Shown here: piece by piece, positions 1-7,013 of the stretch
Numbering within the stretch: the first letter of the stretch is position 1
Layout: each line of letters opens with the position of its first letter
Assembly (NCBI GenBank): GCA_019454705.1
Contig: JACFNS010000036.1
Coordinates: 1 to 12,494 of the forward strand
Length of the DNA: 12,494 nt
Source: Taibaiella sp.
Lineage (GTDB): Bacteria; Bacteroidota; Bacteroidia; Chitinophagales; Chitinophagaceae
Reading direction: 5' to 3'
Position numbers and translations under genes: made by a program
The notes under the pieces: model-generated
What the model saw: only the letters and a program-made list of their open reading frames with translations
Database searches by the model: none
Told to the model about the DNA's origin: nothing

Positions 1-1364
1 AACGCGTGGAGATATGGGAAAAGACAAGGTTGGGCAAATATAAAATCATTGCCGGCCCGCGCTCTGCTTTGTGGCTGCCTTACAATGATTTAGGTTTAGT
101 CATTGCAGACGAGGAACATGATATCTCCTACAAGCAAAAAGACCCTTCTCCTCGTTTTCAAGCACGCGATGCAGCTATATTCCTGGCTTCATTACACAAC
201 ACGAAAACTATACTTGGTTCTGCCACGCCATCGGTAGAAAGCCTGTATAACGCTAAAAGAGGAAAATACGGTTATGTGCATTTGTCAGAACGCTACCTGG
301 GGGTACAGATGCCCGTTATTGAAACCATCAATGCCAAGTCGCTGGAAACGATGCGCAAGCAAGGTATTAATATGATTACACCTGAACTCTATACTGCCAT
401 CAGCGAAACTTTAGCAAGGCACAAGCAGGTGGTGTTGTTTCAAAACCGTAGGGGTTACGCACCTTTCCAGGTGTGCACCATGTGTGGATGGGTACCGCAT
501 TGCAAAAATTGTGCGGTTTCGCTCACCTACCACAAGAGCACTGACAAACTTCATTGCCACTATTGCGGCCTGAGGGCAGCAGTTGTACATGTATGCCCGT
601 CATGCGGTAGCAACAGGTTGCAGAGTAAAACATTCGGCACAGAAAAAATTGAAGAAGAGATTTCACAACTATTCCCCCAGGCCAAAGTAGCGCGTATGGA
701 TGTGGACAGCATGCGCAGTAAAACAAGTTTTTCAGAATTGTTTGACAAACTTGAGAAAAGGAAAATTGATATACTGGTAGGTACGCAGATGGTGGTTAAG
801 GGGCTCGACTTTGCACCGATAGAACTGGTAGGCATACTCAGTGCCGACAGCCTGCTCAACTTCCCCGATTTTCGTGTGAATGAAAGGGCTTTTCAATTGA
901 TGGAGCAGGTAAGTGGCCGTGCTGGCCGTACCGATGGCAAGGGCAAGGTATTGATACAGGCGTACAACATGGCGCACCCTGTTTTGCAATGGGTAAGAGA
1001 ACACGATGTAAAGGCATTTTACGAACATGAAATCATGTACCGGCAACAGTTTGCCTACCCGCCATTTACAAGGTTTATCAAAATCACTTTCAAGCATAGC
1101 GAAGAACCAAAGGCTGTAGCGGCAGCAGGGCAAATGGCCCAGGCGCTGCAGCAGGTAAAAGGCATAGGCGTACAAGGCCCTGTACAGGCGTTAATACCTA
1201 GGGTACGCAATTTGTACGTACAGGAAGTATGGATAAAATGCCCGCTGAGTAGCGCGATTTTGAAGGAAACTAAATCTTTTATCAGAACGCAAAAAGACAT
1301 CATAACAGCAACGAAAGGAATGGGAGGCGTCCAGGTACATTTTGACGTTGACCCTATGGGATAA
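1..1364 (+). CDS. priA: Primosomal replication restart helicase PriA, C-terminal part (5' end outside window)
   Basis: PriA is the superfamily 2 DNA helicase that recognises stalled or collapsed forks and reloads the replisome. The frame is open back to base 3, so the GTG at position 6 is an internal codon, not the start. Counting from that codon, the Walker B box DEEH is at residues 35-38 and helicase motif III, GSATPS, at 71-76. Eight cysteines follow in four pairs (157/160, 166/169, 184/187, 197/200), the PriA double zinc-binding insert. Later come GTQMVVKG (259-266) and the motif VI arginine finger region QVSGRAGR (301-308), then the C-terminal domain. The missing N-terminus would hold the 3' DNA-binding domain and the Walker A motif, about 370 residues judging by usual PriA length. 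All visible motifs are intact, so the gene is probably functional. It ends six bases before a terminator stem. Confidence 0.97.
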   Translation, partial: RVEIWEKTRLGKYKIIAGPRSALWLPYNDLGLVIADEEHDISYKQKDPSPRFQARDAAIFLASLHNTKTILGSATPSVESLYNAKRGKYGYVHLSERYLGVQMPVIETINAKSLETMRKQGINMITPELYTAISETLARHKQVVLFQNRRGYAPFQVCTMCGWVPHCKNCAVSLTYHKSTDKLHCHYCGLRAAVVHVCPSCGSNRLQSKTFGTEKIEEEISQLFPQAKVARMDVDSMRSKTSFSELFDKLEKRKIDILVGTQMVVKGLDFAPIELVGILSADSLLNFPDFRVNERAFQLMEQVSGRAGRTDGKGKVLIQAYNMAHPVLQWVREHDVKAFYEHEIMYRQQFAYPPFTRFIKITFKHSEEPKAVAAAGQMAQALQQVKGIGVQGPVQALIPRVRNLYVQEVWIKCPLSSAILKETKSFIRTQKDIITATKGMGGVQVHFDVDPMG

Positions 1365-1394
1365 AAAACGCCCCGCATATAGCGGGGCATTTTA
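1363..1394. terminator. Bidirectional rho-independent terminator between priA and the ferritin-like operon
   Basis: A perfect 7-bp GC-rich stem (GCCCCGC 1370-1376 pairing with GCGGGGC 1382-1388) encloses a 5-base loop. It is preceded by an A-run and followed by ATTTTA, so it can act on both strands. It sits between two convergent genes, as expected for a shared terminator. Confidence 0.85.
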
Positions 1395-1409
1395 AGTCGT
1401 TATTTTATT

Positions 1410-2252
1410 CTAGGTTAATTTCAGGAACCTGTCCAGTATATTATTACCTTCAACCATGCTCAATGGCTCGTCAAAAGCCTGCGTAGCAGCTTCTGCATTC
1501 AGTTGGTACCCGTTAATGCCAACTATATCAATACCTAACTGTGTCGTATTTCCTTCGCCTGCGTAAGCCCTTTGTGCTGCAGTATTAGTTGTATCTGGGT
1601 TTGTTCCGGTTATCCAAGGTTTTATGTCCTCTTTCATCAGGTTTTTGCGCAGGAAACGTGCGAAAACTGCCTGCCTGGCCTTTACAGAATGAATCTTCAT
1701 CAATGTACCTAATGTAATTTTATCAGATAACACCTGGAATGTCTGGCCTTTATATATGCGTTCACCTCCGTCTGTTAGTACCTGCATCAGTATCAGGAAA
1801 TCCTCTGTATTAGCCAATGCGTTTGCAAACGGGCCGCCACCAAAACCCCGGCCACCAGTCAGGTCAATTTTATCATCTGATATATCAATGGGAGCGCCTC
1901 CCAATTCAGTCACCAATTGTTTCAATGCGTCTATATGCGACTGTGTATTTGCAACTATCTTTTCAAATTGAGCTTTGAACTCTGCAGGTAACAGGTCCTC
2001 CACTTTCATCGCCTCTGCATATAGTTTGCGGTATATATGCTCCAGTTTCAGCAGATAGTTCAATATGTTAACAATAGTCTCTTTGCTTTGCCCGTAGCTT
2101 CTATTTGTAAACAGGCTGGCTGCGGTAAACGGCACAACTGCCATAGCCAGTTTTGCACCTATTCCCCTCAACATATCCCTTCTGCCGGCTGTTTGCCCTA
2201 ACTTATCAGCATTCCCTGACGCTAATTCTTCTATTATATTATTGAAGTTCAT
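1410..2252 (-). CDS. Exported ferritin-like domain protein with degenerate metal ligands
   Basis: This 280-residue protein belongs to the ferritin-like family often labelled Ferritin_2, common in Bacteroidota as tandem pairs. The N-terminus has a twin-arginine-like stretch (GRRDMLRG, residues 23-30) followed by a hydrophobic segment to about residue 48, suggesting Tat-dependent export of a folded protein. A four-helix bundle is expected over residues 58-205. In this family the ligands are Glu, ExxH, Glu and ExxH. Here E71 is kept, but the first ExxH has become T103..H106 and the second has become K191..Q194. The site can hardly bind a normal di-iron centre. A glycine-rich linker (133-140) joins the helix pairs and about 70 residues extend past the bundle. 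It is the downstream gene of a two-gene operon, 11 bases after its neighbour. The role is unknown; it may be a structural partner of the upstream protein. Family assignment is firm, activity is not. Confidence 0.85.
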   Translation of the reverse strand: MNFNNIIEELASGNADKLGQTAGRRDMLRGIGAKLAMAVVPFTAASLFTNRSYGQSKETIVNILNYLLKLEHIYRKLYAEAMKVEDLLPAEFKAQFEKIVANTQSHIDALKQLVTELGGAPIDISDDKIDLTGGRGFGGGPFANALANTEDFLILMQVLTDGGERIYKGQTFQVLSDKITLGTLMKIHSVKARQAVFARFLRKNLMKEDIKPWITGTNPDTTNTAAQRAYAGEGNTTQLGIDIVGINGYQLNAEAATQAFDEPLSMVEGNNILDRFLKLT

Positions 2253-2263
2253 TTTTTACTTTT

Positions 2264-2947
2264 TTACATGTTAGGTAAATTATTGCCTGATACCTTGGTG
2301 GACAGGAACCTGTTGATGGTAGTAACAGTGTTAGACGGCAGCGAGCCTTGCTCAAGACCTGCTACATCTACTGTTCCAAAGAAATTTCCGACACTTCTCA
2401 TATTGCTGATGGTAGCTGCCTGCCTTGCTTCAAGCGAAGCCATTTTTGCTGCAATCGAAACATGCTCTCCTGCTACAAACAACCTGCCCGCTTCATTCAA
2501 CGTAGCCACGGCCAGGTTTTCTATCAGTTCAGCATTGTCCATAACACTGCTGCGCACTGCAAATTTTACATCGCTGAAGTTGGTAGTTACCACTGTGCCT
2601 TTACCGGCCAGGTAATTCCTCAACAGTTCCCTATGCGCTATTTCATGGTTCAGCATCTCTTCAAAATATGCTTCCTCTTCTGATGTAATACCTGCATATT
2701 TATTTTTCAACAACGCCTCGTAAAATCCTGCTTCTACCTGCTGAATAACAAACATCAGGTTCAACAAACCATCATCGTTTGTACCCAGGTCGGTAGCACC
2801 GGCTTCCGTCACTACATTCTCTTCTTTTTTACAAGATGCGACAAACAGCCCGGCTCCGGCAATACCTGCATATCCTAGAAACTTTCTGCGGGAAACTTCT
2901 GCGCTTGGCGATACTTCTCCCTGCATAGTATTTTTCACTTCTTTCAT
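2264..2947 (-). CDS. Tat-type ferritin-like lipoprotein
   Basis: This 227-residue ferritin-like protein is the first gene of a leftward operon with the paralogue at 1410-2252. The N-terminus carries a textbook twin-arginine motif, SRRKFLG (19-25), a hydrophobic core, and a lipobox VASC with Cys39, followed by KKEE. It is therefore predicted to be exported folded through Tat, lipidated and anchored in the envelope. Helix ligands are well kept: E72 in helix 1, E102..H105 (HEIAH) in helix 2, E152 in helix 3 and E173 in helix 4. Q176 replaces the histidine usual in the last ExxH. This protein is thus the more plausible metal-binding member of the pair. Physiological substrate is unknown; iron storage, oxidative defence or a structural role are all possible. 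The start is ATG with no Shine-Dalgarno; Met8 is an in-frame alternative, and both keep the Tat motif. I saw no exact promoter match in the 230 bases upstream. Confidence 0.88.
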   Translation of the reverse strand: MKEVKNTMQGEVSPSAEVSRRKFLGYAGIAGAGLFVASCKKEENVVTEAGATDLGTNDDGLLNLMFVIQQVEAGFYEALLKNKYAGITSEEEAYFEEMLNHEIAHRELLRNYLAGKGTVVTTNFSDVKFAVRSSVMDNAELIENLAVATLNEAGRLFVAGEHVSIAAKMASLEARQAATISNMRSVGNFFGTVDVAGLEQGSLPSNTVTTINRFLSTKVSGNNLPNM

Positions 2948-3178
2948 AATTAGTTATAGATTATCTCTTGTGCTTTGTAATGGAGGCATTAACAGCCTAC
3001 CGACGCAAATCGCCCCCCAATATACAAAAACAGTAAGTAAATCTAATATATGAATTCTGCTTTTCATAGTATTTCTACCACGAAAAATCGGAGAACGCTG
3101 TATTTTTTGTTTTACGATATGAAATCAGGCGTGCAGATTATATCATCCTGAATATGAATGAACTAGGAATAGTACCGT

Positions 3179-3421
3179 TTAGTTATTGCAGTAGAGAAAA
3201 ATAAACGGTTCGCGCAGTTTTTCATTTACATACGATCTCATCTTGCGCGACGATTGTTTGATGAGTTTATATCGTTGCAGGTCTATTATTTCAGCAGACT
3301 GTAGGTAAGTACGGTTAATCAGCATGTGGCGCATATATCTTGACAAGAAAAATGCAGAGGGCTTATCTGAAGCCAGTACCTCCCTGTAATGCATCCAAAC
3401 TTTATCGTTATAGCCCCACAT
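3179..3421 (-). CDS. Hypothetical 80-residue protein, second gene after the small lipoprotein
   Basis: I do not recognise this gene. The product is 80 residues, basic and mostly helical in look, rich in Tyr, Arg and Lys, with no signal peptide, no clear membrane segment and a single cysteine near the C-terminus. The ATG lies 14 bases after the stop of the 48-residue lipoprotein on the same strand, which suggests one transcript. No gene runs on the opposite strand here, so this is not the shadow of another coding region. The 230 bases beyond its stop, up to the ferritin-like operon, show no gene and no clear terminator. The close spacing and ordinary amino-acid composition favour a real gene, but it is short and has no recognised family. 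Confidence 0.5.
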   Translation of the reverse strand: MWGYNDKVWMHYREVLASDKPSAFFLSRYMRHMLINRTYLQSAEIIDLQRYKLIKQSSRKMRSYVNEKLREPFIFLYCNN

Positions 3422-3435
3422 AACACATACTTTGG

Positions 3436-3582
3436 TTAATGGTATCGTTTAGGCTGGTTATACACTTTGTTCAGGTTACCGCCACACCCGCAACCCTTAT
3501 TGCTGGTAGCACAACCCTCAAATATAAAAGCCGTCGCTATTATCAATAACAGTATTATCGTCGTTTTGTTCTTTTTAATCAT
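3436..3582 (-). CDS. Small Cys/Gly-rich lipoprotein (48 aa)
   Basis: Reading the minus strand from ATG 3582 to TAA 3436 gives 48 residues. There is a lysine-rich start (MIKKNK), a hydrophobic core of Ile/Leu/Ala (residues 7-21) and a lipobox-like FEGC at 21-24. The mature part is only 25 residues, with the cluster CGCGG (31-35) and a basic tail, VYNQPKRYH. This is the layout of a lipoprotein signal peptide with a minimal mature domain. The glutamate at -2 of the lipobox is unusual, though Bacteroidota lipoboxes are loose. The CxC pair could bind metal or form a disulfide, but that is inference. It is the first of two leftward genes and diverges from the glycosyltransferase across 52 bases. 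It is below the length cutoff of many gene finders, so it may be unannotated. Confidence 0.68.
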   Translation of the reverse strand: MIKKNKTTIILLLIIATAFIFEGCATSNKGCGCGGNLNKVYNQPKRYH

Positions 3583-3593
3583 ATCCTTGTGGC

Positions 3594-3601
3594 TACATTT
3601 G
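3594..3601 (+). promoter_or_regulatory. Bacteroidota -7 promoter element upstream of the glycosyltransferase
   Basis: TACATTTG matches the TAnnTTTG -7 consensus exactly and ends 33 bases before the ATG at 3635, in the 52-base divergent gap. No proper TTG sits at the usual -33 distance; a T-run at 3572-3576 is the nearest candidate. Half-supported. Confidence 0.45.
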
Positions 3602-3634
3602 TAAAGTTAAGGAATTGAACGTATCGAACGCCCG

Positions 3635-4711
3635 ATGAACATATTGGTAGCCCCGCTCGACTGGGGATTGGGGCACACTACCCGTTGCGTGCCTGTAATC
3701 GCCTGTTTACGGGCAAAGGGCCATAGAATACTGTTCGCAGGCAATCATCAGCAATGCAATTATATAAGCGGTACATTTCCGGGTATAGAAACAATTTATC
3801 TTGAGGGGTATAATGTGCGTTATGCTGCTTCAGGTTCCATGTTTATGCCCATGGTTATAAATCAGGTTCCGTCTCTCCTCCGCACCATTCGCAAGGAAAA
3901 TGACTGCTTAAAAGAAACGGTTAAGCAATACAATATAGACCTGGTTATATCCGACAACCGCTATGGCCTTTATCACGACACAGTGCCTTCTGTTATTATT
4001 ACCCACCAGCTCAATATCATTACTGGCCTCGGTAACATGGCCGATGATCTCCTAAGGCGATTGCATTATCGTTTTCTGAACAGGTTCCGCGCAGTGTGGG
4101 TAGCCGATGCACAACAAGCCCCGGGGCTGGCAGGGCGGTTGTCTCATCCGAAACAATTACCCAGCAACACACAGTATATAGGTTTATTGTCGCAGGTTGA
4201 ACACGCAGCAACCACACACACCGGCTACTTGCTGGTACTGCTTTCCGGCCCGGAGCCACAACGTACGATATTAGCTGACAAACTCTGGCAACAGGTGTTA
4301 TCCTATACTGGTAAAGTGATGTTTGTAGAAGGTAGTGATGAAGCAGCAGTAAAAGAAGATATACCAGAACATATCACATATCACAAAAAGCTTTCGGGTC
4401 ATTCATTAGCAGCAGCCATATCCGGTGCGGATATGGTCATTTGCCGCAGCGGCTATTCCACCCTTATGGACCTGGTAAAGCTGAACAAAAAAGCTATTCT
4501 CATTCCAACACCGGGACAAACGGAACAGGAGTACCTGGGCAGAATGTTATATCAAGACGGAGTGTTTATCAATAAGCTACAGCAATCATTCAACCTGGAT
4601 GAAGCACTTATAGAAGCAGAACAATTCCCGTTCAAAAAAATGCAGTTTGACAATGCATTTGAACAGTTTAAATCTGTCATCAATGATTGGCTAAACAATA
4701 TACAGCTGTAG
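3635..4711 (+). CDS. GT-B fold glycosyltransferase, MurG/MJ1255-like (family 28 C-terminal domain)
   Basis: This 358-residue protein has the two-domain layout of GT-B transferases. The N-terminal domain opens with a beta strand and the glycine loop DWGLGHTTR (residues 9-17), the acceptor-side loop seen in MurG-like enzymes, and includes SDNRYGLYHD (106-115). The C-terminal domain has LVLLSGPEPQR (200-210) and the nucleotide-sugar pocket signature around CRSGYST (270-276), followed by IPTPGQTEQE (290-299), much like MurG. No signal peptide or membrane span is visible, so it is cytosolic or peripheral. It probably transfers a sugar from a UDP- or similar nucleotide donor; the acceptor cannot be read from sequence. 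It is not MurG itself, since it lies outside a cell-wall cluster and key MurG spacing differs. The 3' end contains the -33 region of the next gene's promoter. The ATG at 3635 directly precedes the first beta strand, as expected. Confidence 0.85.
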   Translation: MNILVAPLDWGLGHTTRCVPVIACLRAKGHRILFAGNHQQCNYISGTFPGIETIYLEGYNVRYAASGSMFMPMVINQVPSLLRTIRKENDCLKETVKQYNIDLVISDNRYGLYHDTVPSVIITHQLNIITGLGNMADDLLRRLHYRFLNRFRAVWVADAQQAPGLAGRLSHPKQLPSNTQYIGLLSQVEHAATTHTGYLLVLLSGPEPQRTILADKLWQQVLSYTGKVMFVEGSDEAAVKEDIPEHITYHKKLSGHSLAAAISGADMVICRSGYSTLMDLVKLNKKAILIPTPGQTEQEYLGRMLYQDGVFINKLQQSFNLDEALIEAEQFPFKKMQFDNAFEQFKSVINDWLNNIQL

Positions 4712-4719
4712 TACATTTG
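4687..4719 (+). promoter_or_regulatory. Promoter of the EamA transporter, giving a near-leaderless mRNA
   Basis: TTG (4687-4689), a 22-base spacer and TACATTTG (4712-4719) match the Bacteroidota sigma-A pattern. The -7 box begins right after the glycosyltransferase stop, with the -33 inside its last codons. The GTG start at 4726 is only six bases beyond the box, so transcription would begin at or next to the start codon. Confidence 0.6.
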
Positions 4720-4725
4720 CACATA

Positions 4726-5634
4726 GTGGACAACAAAACAAAAGCTCATCTTGCCCTGTTGGGCACCAATATATTATACGGTGCAGGGTATAGCATTGCC
4801 AAGTACATCATGCCCCGGCTCATAGAGCCACTGGGTTTTATATTCATTCGTGCCGGTGCGGCGGCTTTGCTGTTCTGGTTCAGCTATTTGCTGGGCAGCA
4901 ATTACAGGGTCACTATCAGCAAAAAAGACTGGGGCGTGCTGGTATTGGGTGGCTTATTTGGTGTGGCTGTCAACCAGATGCTGTTTTTCCTGGGGTTGAA
5001 TCTCACCATGCCTATACACGCATCATTGGTAATGATGAGCACCCCGCTGTTGATCACAGTTGCCGCCCTTATTATTCTCAGGGAAAGGATAGGCCGCAAT
5101 AAACTGATAGGGCTATTGCTGGGCATTGCCGGTGCAGCGCTGTTGATGAGTGCAGGCAGGGAACTGACCACGGCAGGCACCAACACAGCCCTGGGTGATA
5201 TATTGGTATTTTTCAATGCCGCCAGCTATGCCATATACTTAGTCATCATCAAGCCCTTGATGCAACGCTACCGGCCACTGGTGGTTATCAGGTGGGTTTT
5301 CCTGTTTGGGTTTATGTTTGTAATGCCCTTTGGCTGGCAACAGTTTGCTGATATTCAATGGCAGCAATTCACCCTGCCCGACTATGCGGCCCTGGCTTTC
5401 ACGGTGATAGGTACCACCTTCCTCGCATATTTGTGGAACATCTACGCCCTCGGCCATTTGAGTGCATCTACCGCAGGCGCTTACATTTACCTGCAGCCAT
5501 TTTTCGCAGGTATCATATCAGTCATATTTATGGGCGAAGCAGTTACTCTTGCAAAAATTTTTGCAGCCCTGCTCATATTTGCCGGCGTGTATTTGGTTAA
5601 CTTCGGGCAGAGAAAGAAAGAACTTAAACAGTAG
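4726..5634 (+). CDS. EamA/DMT-superfamily membrane transporter
   Basis: The product is an inner-membrane protein of the drug/metabolite transporter superfamily, with two EamA repeats of five helices each. From the GTG at 4726 it has 302 residues, the usual length. The hydrophobic helices are evenly spaced from residue 8 to about 293, with the internal duplication visible as two halves, each ending in a glycine-rich helix (LLGIAGAALLMSAG and LLIFAGVYLVNFG). The C-terminus is short and basic (RKKELKQ). Substrate is not predictable; relatives export amino acids, nucleotides or other metabolites. The frame stays open upstream to a TTG at 4687, but that start would overlap the glycosyltransferase, carry the promoter inside the coding region and add an odd hydrophilic prefix. 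I therefore chose GTG 4726. The SUI1 gene follows after three bases, so the two are almost certainly co-transcribed. Confidence 0.9.
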   Translation: MDNKTKAHLALLGTNILYGAGYSIAKYIMPRLIEPLGFIFIRAGAAALLFWFSYLLGSNYRVTISKKDWGVLVLGGLFGVAVNQMLFFLGLNLTMPIHASLVMMSTPLLITVAALIILRERIGRNKLIGLLLGIAGAALLMSAGRELTTAGTNTALGDILVFFNAASYAIYLVIIKPLMQRYRPLVVIRWVFLFGFMFVMPFGWQQFADIQWQQFTLPDYAALAFTVIGTTFLAYLWNIYALGHLSASTAGAYIYLQPFFAGIISVIFMGEAVTLAKIFAALLIFAGVYLVNFGQRKKELKQ

Positions 5635-5637
5635 CCT

Positions 5638-5979
5638 ATGTCTAAGAAAAATAAAGGCCGTGCCGACGGACTGGTATATTCTACCAACCAGGATTTCTAC
5701 AATGACTTTGAAGAAGAGCAACAGGATATAAATACTGCGCCCAAAAATCAGCAAAAGCTAAGGGTGAAACTGGACAGCAAACAGCGGGCGGGCAAAGTAG
5801 TAACCCTGGTAGAGGGTTTCGCGGGTACTGAGGACGACCTGAAAGACCTGGGCAAGGATATAAAGACCAAATGCGGCACCGGCGGCAGCGTAAAAGACGG
5901 CCTGATAATCATACAAGGAGACTATAAAGAAAAAATTATAGGTTGGCTGCGCGACTGGGGTTACACATTAACCAAATGA
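5638..5979 (+). CDS. SUI1/YciH-family translation initiation factor (eIF1-like)
   Basis: This 113-residue protein has a hydrophilic N-terminal extension of about 40 residues followed by a complete SUI1 domain. Signature stretches are RAGKVVTLVEGFAG (50-63), DLKDLGKDIKTKCGTGGSVK (67-86, including the conserved CGTGGSVK) and DGLIIIQGDY (87-96), ending in WGYTLTK. Homologues are eukaryotic eIF1 and bacterial YciH. They bind the small ribosomal subunit near the P site and monitor start-codon or initiator tRNA fidelity; in E. coli YciH is dispensable and affects non-canonical initiation. The gene starts three bases after the EamA stop with no Shine-Dalgarno, implying translational coupling or re-initiation. 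Its TGA is followed immediately by TAA, and the transketolase promoter begins a few bases later. Family assignment is firm; its cellular role in this phylum is not settled. Confidence 0.93.
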   Translation: MSKKNKGRADGLVYSTNQDFYNDFEEEQQDINTAPKNQQKLRVKLDSKQRAGKVVTLVEGFAGTEDDLKDLGKDIKTKCGTGGSVKDGLIIIQGDYKEKIIGWLRDWGYTLTK

Positions 5980-5984
5980 TAAGC

Positions 5985-5992
5985 TATTTTTG
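5985..5992 (+). promoter_or_regulatory. -7 promoter element of the transketolase half gene (near-leaderless)
   Basis: TATTTTTG fits TAnnTTTG exactly and stands eight bases before the ATG at 6001. A TTA at 5961-5963, 21 bases upstream, may serve as a weak -33. With the usual start a few bases past the box, the leader would be only about 0-4 nucleotides. Confidence 0.6.
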
Positions 5993-6000
5993 CACCCATC

Positions 6001-6960
6001 ATGCTACAGGATATAATAGAAACAGGCAAAAAAGACACCCGCTCAGGCTTTGGTGACGGTATATTGGAAGCAGCTCGCAAGAACCCGAATATTGTTGCGC
6101 TCTCTGCCGACCTCGCCGGCTCGTTGAAGCTGAATGGCTTTATGAAAGAGTTCCCCGAGCGTTTTATACAGGTAGGCATTGCAGAGGCTAATATGATGGG
6201 CGTAGCTGCCGGCCTCACCATAGGTGGTAAAATACCATACACCACCACTTTTGCCAACTTTTCTACATCCCGTGTGTACGACCAGGTACGCCAGTCTATT
6301 GCCTATAGCGGAAAGAATGTAAAAATATGCGCATCGCACGCAGGACTTACCCTGGGTGAAGACGGCGCTACCCACCAGGTGCTGGAAGACATAGGTATGA
6401 TGAAAATGCTGCCCGGCATGACGGTGATAGTACCCTGCGACTATACCCAAACAAAGCTGGCCACTATGGCGATAGCGGATTACGAAGGACCTGTGTACCT
6501 GCGTTTCGGCCGCCCGGTATGGCCGATATTTACTAAAGAAGACCAGCATTTTGAAATAGGCAAGGCACAGGTATTGGCAGAAGGTACTGATGTTACCATT
6601 ATAGCCTGTGGCCACTTAGTATGGACTGCTGTAGAAGCTGCTAAAGCACTGGCTGAAAAAGGCATATCTGTTGAGCTCATCAACATGCACACCATCAAGC
6701 CGCTGGACGAAGCCGCTATACTGAAATCTGTAGCTAAAACCGGTTGCGTGGTAACGGCTGAAGAGCACCAGCGCAACGGCGGCCTCGGCGATGCAGTAGC
6801 ACAGGTACTGGCTCAACACCAACCCGCCCCGCAGGAATATGTAGCTGTGAATGATACATTTGGCGAAAGCGGCAAACCAACCGACCTGCTGAAGAAGTAT
6901 GGTTTAGACAAGCCCGATGTTATCGCAGCAGTAGAAAAAGTGCTGAAGCGTAAAGCGTGA
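6001..6960 (+). CDS. Transketolase C-terminal subunit (pyrimidine-binding and C-terminal domains)
   Basis: The 319-residue product is the second half of a split transketolase: a thiamine diphosphate pyrimidine-binding domain (about residues 10-175) and a transketolase C-terminal domain (about 190-315). E62 in VGIAEANMMG is the glutamate expected to activate the cofactor aminopyrimidine. GEDGATHQ (119-126) is the conserved phosphate/substrate loop, YLRFGRPVWP closes the first domain, and EEHQRNGGLG (254-263) marks the second. The pyrophosphate-binding N-terminal half is missing because in this family it is a separate polypeptide. The complex moves two-carbon ketol units between sugar phosphates in the non-oxidative pentose phosphate pathway. 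The partner gene is often directly upstream in other genomes, but here that place is taken by SUI1, so it must lie elsewhere. The gene has its own promoter and is closed by a strong terminator. A 1-deoxyxylulose-5-phosphate synthase is excluded by length and domain content. Confidence 0.93.
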   Translation: MLQDIIETGKKDTRSGFGDGILEAARKNPNIVALSADLAGSLKLNGFMKEFPERFIQVGIAEANMMGVAAGLTIGGKIPYTTTFANFSTSRVYDQVRQSIAYSGKNVKICASHAGLTLGEDGATHQVLEDIGMMKMLPGMTVIVPCDYTQTKLATMAIADYEGPVYLRFGRPVWPIFTKEDQHFEIGKAQVLAEGTDVTIIACGHLVWTAVEAAKALAEKGISVELINMHTIKPLDEAAILKSVAKTGCVVTAEEHQRNGGLGDAVAQVLAQHQPAPQEYVAVNDTFGESGKPTDLLKKYGLDKPDVIAAVEKVLKRKA

Positions 6961-7013
6961 CTTCTTTTTTAGTTTTTGCATTAAGGCAAACAAAGTTTAA
7001 AATTATACCAACA

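Noticed and set aside
6..8. GTG as a start for priA
   Set aside because: The frame is open upstream to the window edge and residues before the DEEH box match the middle of PriA, so the codon is internal.
732..1175. 147-codon minus-strand frame inside priA
   Set aside because: Shadow of the conserved helicase reading frame with no domain signal.
2948..3060. Promoter for the ferritin-like operon
   Set aside because: The best minus-strand candidate near 3017-3024 has one mismatch in the -7 box and no -33 partner, so I did not list it as a feature.
4687..4689. TTG as start of the EamA transporter
   Set aside because: It overlaps the glycosyltransferase, places the promoter box inside the gene and adds a hydrophilic prefix not expected before the first helix.
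6043..6615. 190-codon open frame on the minus strand inside the transketolase gene
   Set aside because: It is antisense to a strongly conserved gene, its translation is rich in Cys, His and Tyr as is typical of shadows, and it has no family features.
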